Assembly: GCA_947175585.1 (NCBI GenBank)
Contig: CAMWNL010000024.1
Location: 1-9,928 of the forward strand
Source of the DNA: an uncultured Bacteroidales bacterium
GTDB taxonomy: Bacteria; Bacteroidota; Bacteroidia; Bacteroidales; Muribaculaceae
Direction: 5' to 3'
DNA: 9,928 nucleotides
How positions within the stretch are numbered: the first letter of the stretch is position 1; every line of letters starts with the position of its first letter. Positions 1 to 6,804 of this stretch are shown piece by piece. A program made the translations under genes and the position numbers. Below the pieces are notes generated by a model. The model worked only from the letters and a program-made list of their open reading frames with translations. It did no database searches and was not told the DNA's origin.

Positions 1-30
1 TCGGCAGGGTCAGTTGTGTATCAGAGACAG
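1..30. other. Sequencing adapter remnant (Nextera read-1 / Tn5 mosaic end)
   Basis: Bases 1-30 match the last 30 bases of the Nextera read-1 transposase adapter at 27 positions. Bases 12-30 match the 19-bp Tn5 mosaic end (AGATGTGTATAAGAGACAG) at 17 of 19. The differences are at 8, 14 and 22. Genuine speA sequence begins at about base 31. This is a library artefact left on a contig end, not a biological transposon end. The TGA that appears to close the speA reading frame lies at 23-21, inside the adapter. Confidence 0.93.
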
Positions 31-821
31 GCCTCGCGGAGAGCGTTTTTGATGCGTCGTTTCTTTGTGATCTGGCTGCCTATGTGGAAATGAATGAGCT
101 TCAGGCAGTCGGTCAGTTCGCGGCGACGGAGTATATCAAGTGCCTCAAGCAGCTCTGATGAGTCGAGTCCGAATTTCGACTGGTCGCCTCCGCTTTCTTC
201 CCACTTTCCCGATCCCGAACTTGACAGCTTGATGCGTATGCCGATATTGGGGCGTATCTTCAGACGCTTCGATATGTCGGCAATAAGTCTCAACTCGTTG
301 AGTTTCTCTACGACGAGATAGATATGGCGACCCATTTTCTGGGCGAGCAGGGCGAGTTCGATATAGCTTTCGTCCTTGTAGCCGTTACAGATTACGAGAG
401 CGTTCTCGGCAATATTTGTTGCGAGCACAGCGTGAAGTTCGGGTTTTGATCCGGCTTCAAGACCAATGTTGAATTTCTTGCCGTAGCTGACGATTTCCTC
501 CACTACTTCACGGATCTGGTTGACCTTAATCGGATAGATAAGATAACTGTTGGCTTTGTAGTCATATTGAGTTGATGCCTGGGCGAAGCACTTGGATATC
601 TTTTCGATACGCGTGTCAAGGATGTCGGGGAAGCGCAGCAGCACCGGAGCCGTGATGTCGCGCACCTGCAGCTCGTCCATCACGTCTTTCAGGTCAACCG
701 AGGCATAGCCCGGACGAGGTGTCACGGCAACGTGGCCTTTGTCGTTGATCGTAAAATAATTAAGGCCCCAGCCTTTTATGTTGTACAGCTCTGCGCTGTC
801 TTCAATACGCCATCTTCTCAT
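31..821 (-). CDS. speA: Biosynthetic arginine decarboxylase SpeA, N-terminal part (3' end cut by contig end)
   Basis: This is a PLP-dependent fold-III decarboxylase that converts arginine to agmatine and CO2, the first step of the agmatine route to putrescine and spermidine in the cytoplasm. Visible are the N-terminal MRRWRIEDS start, the PLP-lysine motif YPIKVNQ (residues 96-102, Lys99), LEAGSKPELHA (121-131), the glycine/serine-rich stretch SSGSGKWEESGGDQSKFG (201-218) and HIGSQ (246-250). About 264 real residues are present. The family is about 630 long, so the C-terminal part of the barrel, the insertion and the beta domain are missing. The last two apparent residues (Cys-Leu) and the stop come from the adapter, so the gene is truncated by assembly rather than broken. 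The ATG at 821 fits the family start exactly. A possible promoter lies at 929-936. Confidence 0.95.
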
Positions 822-928
822 TCGGCAAAAAACTCCTGTATGAATTAAACAAAAAAAGTTGAAAATTATCAGTGTCGGCCTCTGCGGTTGATGTCTCAGA
901 TCTTAGTGACATAGACCCGTAAGCAGGG

Positions 929-936
929 CAAAATTA
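929..936 (-). promoter_or_regulatory. Candidate -7 box of the speA promoter
   Basis: On the minus strand this reads TAATTTTG, a full match to the Bacteroidetes -7 consensus TAnnTTTG. It would give a leader of about 100 bases before the speA ATG. I see no convincing -33 element, so this rests on the -7 box and its position. Confidence 0.4.
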
Positions 937-1031
937 ATGATTATTCCCCGAAAAACATGGTTTCGGCGCATATTTTTGAAATATTAAGTAAATAAATGCT
1001 CAAAATGGTCAATTCAGAGTCAAAAAATATC

Positions 1032-1039
1032 TATATTTG
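1032..1039 (+). promoter_or_regulatory. -7 box of the OmpA/TPR lipoprotein promoter
   Basis: TATATTTG followed by C is a perfect match to the Bacteroidetes -7 consensus TAnnTTTG. It would start transcription near 1045 and give a leader of about 65 bases. That leader is very AT-rich and includes a 14-base perfect palindrome (TAATTATATAATTA, 1069-1082). No Shine-Dalgarno sequence precedes the ATG. An unstructured AT-rich leader fits the strong expression suggested by the codon use of the gene. The -33 element is not obvious. Confidence 0.6.
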
Positions 1040-1109
1040 CAGTTGAATTTAACAGAGACAAAAAACATTAATTATATAATTATCCATAAAACCAATTCAT
1101 CGCAAAGTC

Positions 1110-2786
1110 ATGAACCGTAAACTTTGTTTTATCGCAGTGCTTGGTGCATCAGTTGCCTTGTCTTCTTGCAGCAAGAAACTCGGACAGTTCCAGTCTGATT
1201 ATTTCAGTGTTAACCCCAATCCCCTCGAAGTTGTAGGTGACAAAGTTCCTGCTACTGTTACAGGCCGTGTTCCCCAGAAGTTCTTCAAGAAGAACGCTGA
1301 GGTCACTGTTACTCCCTACCTCGTGTTCAACGGCACAGAAGTTGCTTCACAGGCATATAGCTTCCAGGGTGAAAAGGTACGTGGCAACAATCCCGTTATC
1401 TCTTATGACAACGGCGGTACTGTGACTATCCCCGTAAGCTACCTCTATCAGCCCGAAATGAATTCAAGCGTGCTCGAACTCGCGTTCACCGTTAACCAGG
1501 GCAGCAAGCAGTACGTTCTTCCCCGTGTACAGGTTGCTACAGGCGTTATCCCCACTGCAGCTTTCGCAACAGCTAAGACTGTTACTCCCGCTATCGCTCC
1601 TGACGCATTCCAGCGCATCATCAACGAGAAGTACTCTGCAGACATCATGTTCCTTATCAACGTTGCCAACATCCGCGCAGGTCAGCTTAAGACCAACGCC
1701 ATGGATGAGCTTCGCAAGGAAATCCTCGCTACTGCAGGCAACCCCTCACTCGAACTCAAGGAAATCAACATCAATTCTTACGCTTCTCCCGACGGTCCCG
1801 AAGCATTCAACTATCAGCTCGCTGAAAAACGTGAAAAGAACACTGTAAACTATGTTGAAGGCGTTCTCAAGAAAGATAAGATCACTGAATTCGGTGAACT
1901 CACTAAAAACTTCACTGCTGAAGACTGGGAAGGCTTCAAAGAACTCGTTTCTAAGAGCAACATCCAGGACAAGGATCTTATCCTCAGCGTGCTCTCAATG
2001 TACAAAGATCCCCAGCAGCGCGAACGCGAACTCCGTAACCTCGCTGCAGTGTTCGAAGTACTCGCTGACCAGATCCTTCCTCAGCTCCGTTACTCTCGCA
2101 TCACAGCGTCTATCGACGTTATCGGCAAGAGCGACAAAGAAATTCAGGATCTCTTCAAGTCTAACCCCAAAGAACTCTCAGTTGAAGAAATCCTCTACTG
2201 CGCTACTCTCACTGACAACCTCAACGATCGCATGAAGATCTACGAAACTGCAACCCGTATCTATCCCAACGACTACCGCACTTGGAACAACCTCGGTGTT
2301 ACTCAGTACGAAGCCGGTGACTACAACGCAGCAAAGGCTAACTTCCAGAAGGCTCTTTCACTCAATGCTAAGAGTGCTGACGCTAAGATGAACCTCGGTC
2401 TCATCTCTATCCTTGACAAAGACTACGCTAAGGCTAACGAATACTTCGGTCAGGCTGCAGGCGCCGACGGTCTCAACAACGCTCTCGGTGTTTACTACCT
2501 CAAGATGGGTGACAACGCTTCTGCAGTTCGCGCATTCGGTGACAGCAAGACTAACAACGCTGCCCTCGCTCAGATCCTCACAAAGGATTACAGCAAGGCT
2601 AAAGCTACTCTCGCAGCTATCGCTAAGCCCGACGCTACCACTTACTACCTCAAGGCAGTCCTCGCAGCTCGCACTAACAACGAAGCTGACGTTAAGGCTA
2701 ACCTCGCTAAGTCAATCAGCCTCGACAAGACTATGTCTGACCGCGCTGCTAACGACCTCGAATTTGCTAACTTCAACATCAAATAA
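1110..2786 (+). CDS. OmpA-like / TPR outer-membrane lipoprotein, likely highly expressed
   Basis: This is a 558-residue lipoprotein. The signal peptide ends in the lipobox ALSSC, with the lipidated Cys at 20. The next residues are SKK rather than the acidic surface-export signal known for Bacteroidetes, so a periplasm-facing location is inferred. Residues 25-150 are beta-rich and of no family I can name. Residues 175-255 resemble the first part of an OmpA C-terminal domain, with SYASPDGPEAFNYQLAEKR at 223-241. After about 70 extra helical residues the final OmpA-type strand seems to follow (RYSRITASIDVIG, 328-339). Residues 360-545 are TPR-type helical repeats, clearest at 389-422 and 424-450. 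In the peptidoglycan-binding motif the usual Asp is Ser226, while Arg241 is kept. Codons are strongly biased (CTC, GCT, AAC, GGT), as in abundant proteins. A structural or scaffold role in the envelope is inferred. A strong terminator follows. Confidence 0.85.
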   Translation: MNRKLCFIAVLGASVALSSCSKKLGQFQSDYFSVNPNPLEVVGDKVPATVTGRVPQKFFKKNAEVTVTPYLVFNGTEVASQAYSFQGEKVRGNNPVISYDNGGTVTIPVSYLYQPEMNSSVLELAFTVNQGSKQYVLPRVQVATGVIPTAAFATAKTVTPAIAPDAFQRIINEKYSADIMFLINVANIRAGQLKTNAMDELRKEILATAGNPSLELKEININSYASPDGPEAFNYQLAEKREKNTVNYVEGVLKKDKITEFGELTKNFTAEDWEGFKELVSKSNIQDKDLILSVLSMYKDPQQRERELRNLAAVFEVLADQILPQLRYSRITASIDVIGKSDKEIQDLFKSNPKELSVEEILYCATLTDNLNDRMKIYETATRIYPNDYRTWNNLGVTQYEAGDYNAAKANFQKALSLNAKSADAKMNLGLISILDKDYAKANEYFGQAAGADGLNNALGVYYLKMGDNASAVRAFGDSKTNNAALAQILTKDYSKAKATLAAIAKPDATTYYLKAVLAARTNNEADVKANLAKSISLDKTMSDRAANDLEFANFNIK

Positions 2787-2818
2787 ATTCGCCCAGGCGA
2801 CTATTTGAAGTAACTGAT

Positions 2819-2868
2819 AACCCCGGGTGCACATTATATATAATGTCTACCCGGGGTTTCTATTTTTG
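2819..2868 (+). terminator. Strong intrinsic terminator after the OmpA/TPR gene
   Basis: A perfect 10-bp stem, AACCCCGGGT (2819-2828) with ACCCGGGGTT (2849-2858), is followed after a two-base internal loop by a 16-base palindrome, ACATTATATATAATGT (2831-2846). A T-rich tract ends at 2867. It sits 32 bases after the stop codon. This strength suits a heavily transcribed gene. Confidence 0.92.
2861..2868 (+). promoter_or_regulatory. Candidate -7 box for the B3/4-yciO operon, inside the terminator tail
   Basis: TATTTTTG matches TAnnTTTG and lies 24 bases before the ATG at 2893. It coincides with the T-tract of the preceding terminator. No clear -33 element is visible, because that position falls within the terminator stem. 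The downstream genes need a promoter after so strong a terminator, which supports the call. Confidence 0.4.
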
Positions 2869-2892
2869 TAAAAAGATTTTAAACGCTCCCCG

Positions 2893-3558
2893 ATGAAATT
2901 TCAATTTGAACCCATTATAAAGGAAAAGGCGCCTGATTATAAACTGATAGCTATCGAAGCCGATGTCGAATCAGTCGAGACCCAGGATGATCTCTGGCGT
3001 GAGCTGACGGCCTTTGGTGACAGTTTTAGAGAGTGTCATGAGATGGCCGAGATCAACAAACGCCCCGGTATCGCAGGCACTCGCGAAGCTTATAAAGCCT
3101 TCGGTAAAGAGCCCAACCGTTACCGTCCGTCGACCGAGGCTCTGTGTCGCCGCTTTGTCAAAGGTCTCGAACTCTATCGTTCGCTCGCACTCATTGACCT
3201 TGTCAATCTGTTGTCTGTCTCATGCGGTCACTCTATAGGGGGATTTGATCTTGATAAAATCGAGGGAGAGACTCTGACGCTTGGCGTAGGTAGAGAAGGT
3301 GAACCCTACGAGGCCATCGGTCGCGGTCAGCTCAATATAGCCGGTCTTCCCGTCTGGCGTGACAAGGTCGGAGGCGTCGGCACGCCGACATCTGACAATG
3401 ATCGTACAAAAATGAGCCGTGACACACGTCGACTGCTCATGACAATCAATGTCTATCGGCCCGATATGGCCGATGATGATATCATAGCTATGGCTGTGCG
3501 ATTGCTGGAACATTATGCTTCGGCAACTAATATCACATATAATATATATAGACCATGA
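2893..3558 (+). CDS. Free-standing B3/4 domain protein (PheRS beta-chain editing-like)
   Basis: This 221-residue cytoplasmic protein is made almost entirely of a B3/4 domain, the module that hydrolyses mischarged Tyr-tRNA(Phe) in the beta chain of phenylalanyl-tRNA synthetase. Family marks are REAYKAFGKEPNRYRPS (64-80), with the GK-P-RYRPS pattern of solo B3/4 proteins, then NIAGLPVWRD (148-157) and VGTPTSDNDRT (162-172). The rest of PheRS beta is absent and the length is normal for the solo family. No signal peptide is seen. Its TGA stop overlaps the ATG of the next gene (ATGA at 3555-3558), so translation is probably coupled. A role in clearing wrongly charged tRNA or free amino-acid esters is inferred from the domain; substrates of solo members are poorly known. 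The domain call is firm and the substrate unknown. Confidence 0.88.
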   Translation: MKFQFEPIIKEKAPDYKLIAIEADVESVETQDDLWRELTAFGDSFRECHEMAEINKRPGIAGTREAYKAFGKEPNRYRPSTEALCRRFVKGLELYRSLALIDLVNLLSVSCGHSIGGFDLDKIEGETLTLGVGREGEPYEAIGRGQLNIAGLPVWRDKVGGVGTPTSDNDRTKMSRDTRRLLMTINVYRPDMADDDIIAMAVRLLEHYASATNITYNIYRP

Positions 3559-4163
3559 AACATCTCAGATTTTTTGGAGACTCGATAAATACCCGTCATA
3601 TCGAAGACGCGGTCCGCATACTCCGCGACGGTGGTGTGGTGATTTATCCCACTGACACAATGTATGCTCTTGGTTGTGACGCACTCAATAACCGGGCGAT
3701 CGAACGCCTTTGCCGTCTCAAGGGTATTAATCCCGACAAGCAGCTTCTGTCGATTGTCTGTGGTTCGATGTCGCAGGCATCAGAGTATGCGCGTATTGAC
3801 AATAAAGCCTTCCGTCTGATGAAAGACTATCTGCCGGGCCCTTTCACATTCATCCTTCCGGCGTCCAATTCGCTTCCCAAGGTGTTCAAGGGGCGCAAGA
3901 GTGTCGGCGTCCGCATACCGCAATGTGAAATCGCCATGGAGCTTGCCGACTCACTCGGCAATCCTATATTGTCAACGTCTGTTGCCCCCGAAGACCCTGA
4001 AGATGCTGTTTCTCCTGATGCACTCGCCCTTGCCTATATGCACGATGCCGACCTGCTCATTGATGCCGGCGAAGGCCGTCAGGCAGTATCGACAATAGTT
4101 GACTGTCTCGACTCTTCGTCTCCTGAGATTATTCGTCAGGGTATAGGTGATATGCGGTTATAA
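3555..4163 (+). CDS. YciO/TsaC (YrdC/Sua5)-family protein, L-threonylcarbamoyl-AMP synthase-like
   Basis: The YrdC fold of this 202-residue protein is shared with TsaC/Sua5, which makes threonylcarbamoyl-AMP from threonine, bicarbonate and ATP for the t6A37 modification of ANN-decoding tRNAs. Visible are GGVVIYPTDTMYALGC (26-41), LCRLKG (52-57), PGPFTFILP (94-102), VGVRIP (117-122), STS (140-142), STIVD (179-183) and IRQGIGD (193-199). The pattern is closer to E. coli YciO than to TsaC: CRL-(K/R) in the loop, AFRLMKDYLPGPFTFIL, and STS where TsaC and Sua5 carry the S-x-N of the KRSxN signature. YciO's cellular role is less certain than TsaC's. The gene overlaps the B3/4 gene by four bases, and the pairing suggests tRNA modification or quality control. 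Whether it is the cell's only t6A synthase cannot be judged from one window. Confidence 0.85.
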   Translation: MKHLRFFGDSINTRHIEDAVRILRDGGVVIYPTDTMYALGCDALNNRAIERLCRLKGINPDKQLLSIVCGSMSQASEYARIDNKAFRLMKDYLPGPFTFILPASNSLPKVFKGRKSVGVRIPQCEIAMELADSLGNPILSTSVAPEDPEDAVSPDALALAYMHDADLLIDAGEGRQAVSTIVDCLDSSSPEIIRQGIGDMRL

Positions 4164-5117
4164 ATCTATATCATAGATATTGTATGCTGTGCCGCGGCCG
4201 CCCATGCCGTATTTCTGGTGCAGCAGTCCCTCGTTGAGTCTGAGTCCGTGGTCCTCGTTTGACGTGCCGAAATCGAAATATCGCTGATCCCCGGCTCGTT
4301 CGTTTATAAGTTTATGAAAGAGTAGATTCAGCGCCCCTGATGCTTTTCCCTCCGGCGATGCAGCGATATATTGCGTGTGTATGCATGTCGGTGTGACAAA
4401 GAGGACTGTTCCGGCTATGATGTTTCCCCGGGCGTTACGGGCTACATGAAGTTGGATGTTGTCCGGAAACCGCTCTGCGAGCATATTTATTTCTGTCAGG
4501 CTGTGGACAGGCTTTGTTTCATATCTTTCTGCAAGAAGCGCTTCAAGTATTGCCCAATATCCGGCATAATCATAGCTCTTCTCCGTAGTTATGCCCGACT
4601 TAATCGCGCGGCGCATGTTGCGTCTGCTGTTTTCGTTAAACTCTATCGCGCCATCAAGCAATATCGTTGACGAAAGGTTGCACTCTGCCAGTCGTCCACC
4701 GCAACGGAAAATGGCGTATGTGTCTTCTTCCGCCGGATAATGGTGAAAGATATGAGGGATTGTCTTATAGCGGAGCTTTTTGTATCCCGATTGTCTGTAA
4801 TGATTCAGTATATCTGCCAACATAGAGAGGACATCAGCTCCGTCAATGCCACTGTATGGCAGCAGCAGTCCGCCATAGGTCAGACCACCGTGAGCCGACA
4901 CTAAATTATCGTTTATGTGGCATGCGGCGAAAAGCGCGACAATCCGTTTGCCATGCCATATTATCAGGGAACGGTCAGCATAGCGGTCGGCATGATAATC
5001 CATATAGCCGCGTTTCAGCAGAAACGTTGCGTTGCGTGACTCTTTTACAAATGCGTCCCAATCTGTGCGGCGCTCCGGAGCATATCGCTCGATAGTAAAC
5101 TGCCTCTTTTCATTCAT
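4158..5117 (-). CDS. FemAB/GNAT-like acyltransferase (Acetyltransf_6 type)
   Basis: This 319-residue cytoplasmic protein has no signal peptide. Two GNAT-like halves are suggested. The C-terminal one has RRNMRRAIKSG (165-175), HTQYIAASPEG (247-257), YFDFGTSNEDHG (280-291) and LNEGLLHQKYGMGGRG (294-309), the 'fDFG....glr.Ln.Gl..qK..fGg' pattern of FemAB-like and peptidoglycan-bridge-type transferases. The acceptor is unknown; cell-wall peptide, polysaccharide or lipid are possible. I chose the ATG at 5117 (MNEKRQF) over one 24 bases upstream, because MTFVYFCR adds nothing family-like and a -7 box lies between the two. The gene is convergent with yciO and overlaps it by six bases at the TTATAA shared by both stop codons. 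No terminator is seen between them. Confidence 0.75.
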   Translation of the reverse strand: MNEKRQFTIERYAPERRTDWDAFVKESRNATFLLKRGYMDYHADRYADRSLIIWHGKRIVALFAACHINDNLVSAHGGLTYGGLLLPYSGIDGADVLSMLADILNHYRQSGYKKLRYKTIPHIFHHYPAEEDTYAIFRCGGRLAECNLSSTILLDGAIEFNENSRRNMRRAIKSGITTEKSYDYAGYWAILEALLAERYETKPVHSLTEINMLAERFPDNIQLHVARNARGNIIAGTVLFVTPTCIHTQYIAASPEGKASGALNLLFHKLINERAGDQRYFDFGTSNEDHGLRLNEGLLHQKYGMGGRGTAYNIYDIDL

Positions 5118-5121
5118 TCTG

Positions 5122-5129
5122 CAAAAATA
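5122..5129 (-). promoter_or_regulatory. Possible -7 box very close to the acyltransferase start
   Basis: On the minus strand this reads TATTTTTG followed by C, a full -7 match. It lies only four bases before the chosen ATG, so a transcript from it would have almost no leader. No -33 element is evident. It may be chance in AT-rich sequence. Confidence 0.3.
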
Positions 5130-5190
5130 AACAAAAGTCATCGGCTTACCTCGCTACGATAACTTATTTTGACGAAAATCTATAGGAAAA

Positions 5191-6174
5191 TTATAAATCA
5201 AACCAATACAGATTGTCGTTGTCTCCGTTTGTGGTGAAATAGATTTTTTTATTTTTTTCGTCTACGGCAAAAGTTGTTACCATAATTCCCACTTGATATG
5301 TTTCTACCTGATTACCCTCCCAGTCAATAGCGACTATGGTAGAGTGGGTAAAATCAGTGTCAGCCGGGTCGTGATAATTAATATATATTAGATTGTCAGT
5401 GTTTTGGGTATAAATAGTTGTTTTGTCAAGGTTGTCCCGATGAGTATATGAGCCTATTACGTGACGCTTTAGTTTGCCGCTGAAATCATAGAAGTCAATA
5501 ATTGGCCTACAACTGGCGATAATGGCGATTAAATGTTCTTTTTCGGATACTGCACTATGGGCAGTGTGGACAAACATCTTTTTCATATCGTCATCAGCCA
5601 GAGCGATGACTTCGTCTGGGAGTTTAGGCGTAAATGATACCTCTATTTCAAAATCTTTATTGACTATGCCCCATTCCATCGGTAACCGACCTTGTTGTAA
5701 TAGCTGGCGGCCGTCAGATAGGAAGTGATGATTCTGTACGTAATACCATTCCTCGGGAATATATAGTTGCTTATGGTATATTGAAATTAGACCATCTGCA
5801 TCAATTATGTTTACGCCGTGCCCCGAATTATTGAGCATCGACAGATGATTATTATCGAATTTTTTTGTCGATAGTGAGATTGAACCGCCTGAAATATCTT
5901 CAGGCCCGGCTCCAACTATGCCTCCGCTTCGTGTGTATTTCAACGACGGAATCTCAAATACATCAAAGACTGTGTCCGGTCTGAAATTAGACAATATCAG
6001 CTCGTCTCCGATGATAAACATCCCTGTAGGGGCAAAGATACAAGGGGTAGCGATACTGTCAACAGTCACTGTCTTGCCTCCTGATAGATTAATAATCGTT
6101 GTGTCGTTTTGGGGTGTTGAGCAAGATGAAATTATTGATATGATTGCGCAAATAACCGGATATAAGTTTTTCAT
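5191..6174 (-). CDS. Beta-propeller lipoprotein (TolB-like / 6-bladed type), last gene of the NVEALA cassette
   Basis: This 327-residue lipoprotein begins MKNLYPVICAIISIISSC, with the lipidated Cys at 18. The following STPQND has no strong acidic export signal. The mature part is beta-rich with repeated blade-like stretches: an entry such as GMFIIGDELILSN, later HLIAIIASCRPIIDFYDFSGK and NLIYINYHD, and a closing KKIYFTTNGDNDNLYWFDL. This resembles the TolB-like 6-bladed propeller lipoproteins common in gut Bacteroidales. No catalytic motif is visible and a binding role is likely. The reading frame continues upstream to a TTG at 6270, but the ATG at 6174 directly precedes the signal peptide and is chosen. 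It starts four bases after the stop of the preceding gene, so the two are co-transcribed. Family assignment is by overall look rather than a sharp motif. Confidence 0.65.
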   Translation of the reverse strand: MKNLYPVICAIISIISSCSTPQNDTTIINLSGGKTVTVDSIATPCIFAPTGMFIIGDELILSNFRPDTVFDVFEIPSLKYTRSGGIVGAGPEDISGGSISLSTKKFDNNHLSMLNNSGHGVNIIDADGLISIYHKQLYIPEEWYYVQNHHFLSDGRQLLQQGRLPMEWGIVNKDFEIEVSFTPKLPDEVIALADDDMKKMFVHTAHSAVSEKEHLIAIIASCRPIIDFYDFSGKLKRHVIGSYTHRDNLDKTTIYTQNTDNLIYINYHDPADTDFTHSTIVAIDWEGNQVETYQVGIMVTTFAVDEKNKKIYFTTNGDNDNLYWFDL

Positions 6175-6178
6175 TGGT

Positions 6179-6796
6179 TTAGTCTGATATGGGTTGCCAA
6201 GACTTGTAAACTTCGTTAATAATTGCTTTTTTCCGGTCGGCTGGAACATCATCCATAAATCGAAATTCAAGGGTGTATATATCGTTTCCGACTTTTCTCA
6301 CGAAAACGGTTACATTAGGAAAATATTCGAGTTGTTTGATTTTGCCGTCAACGATTGCTGCGCTAATATCTTTTATTCTGGCCAATCCTTTAAATTCTAT
6401 GTCCGAGGATTTAAGCCAATAGCAATTTCTCATCTCCAAGACGTGTCCTGTGAAATGATTCTTGCCATCCTCAAGACTCAGCATACTTCCGTCAAGATGT
6501 GACATTTTTGAAGCAATAATACATGCGCTTTGTTCAAACCTCTTGTTGTTTGAAATTACGCTCATCCAATAGCCATATTTCTCGTTATTGCTATCGACAT
6601 CAATGTTTTTGACTTCCGGAGGACAACCATTGGAAATTTCCCACCCGGATGGTATGGTATACTTGACCCATGTTGTCTCGACAATCGACTTTGACTCAGT
6701 TTTGTTTTGTGCAGATAGAGTTACTGGAAGATTCGTAATTGCAAAGAACAAAATTGCGAGTGAAAATCGATATAAAAGATGTTGAGAGTGCGTCAT
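6179..6796 (-). CDS. Secreted protein of unknown function, middle gene of the NVEALA cassette
   Basis: I do not recognise this 205-residue product. It has a classical signal peptide (MTHSQHLLYRF then a hydrophobic stretch to about 26, with probable cleavage after LSAQ or nearby). The lipobox Cys is absent, so it should be periplasmic or released. The mature part starts with WVKYTIPSGWEIS and ends with FRFMDDVPADRKKAIINEVYKSWQPI. A 'P-x-GW' start with a late 'a-i-...-s-W/F' helix is reminiscent of the PsbP/Mog1-like fold, but that is weak. Two Cys in the mature half (in NGCPPE and SACIIAS) could form a disulfide. The ATG at 6796 is preferred to an upstream TTG because it starts the signal peptide. 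It lies eight bases after the NVEALA-like stop and ends four bases before the propeller gene. Confidence 0.75.
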   Translation of the reverse strand: MTHSQHLLYRFSLAILFFAITNLPVTLSAQNKTESKSIVETTWVKYTIPSGWEISNGCPPEVKNIDVDSNNEKYGYWMSVISNNKRFEQSACIIASKMSHLDGSMLSLEDGKNHFTGHVLEMRNCYWLKSSDIEFKGLARIKDISAAIVDGKIKQLEYFPNVTVFVRKVGNDIYTLEFRFMDDVPADRKKAIINEVYKSWQPISD

Positions 6797-6804
6797 TAGC
6801 AAAT

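Noticed and set aside
1..30. A real transposon end or IS fragment
   Set aside because: The match spans both the mosaic end and the synthetic adapter part, and it sits exactly at the contig edge.
1237..2808. Plus-strand frames overlapping the OmpA/TPR gene
   Set aside because: These are serine/leucine/threonine-rich shadow frames produced by the strong codon bias of the real gene.
6175..6270. TTG start that would extend the propeller lipoprotein by 32 residues
   Set aside because: It would bury the signal peptide and overlap the preceding gene. The ATG at 6174 places the lipobox correctly.
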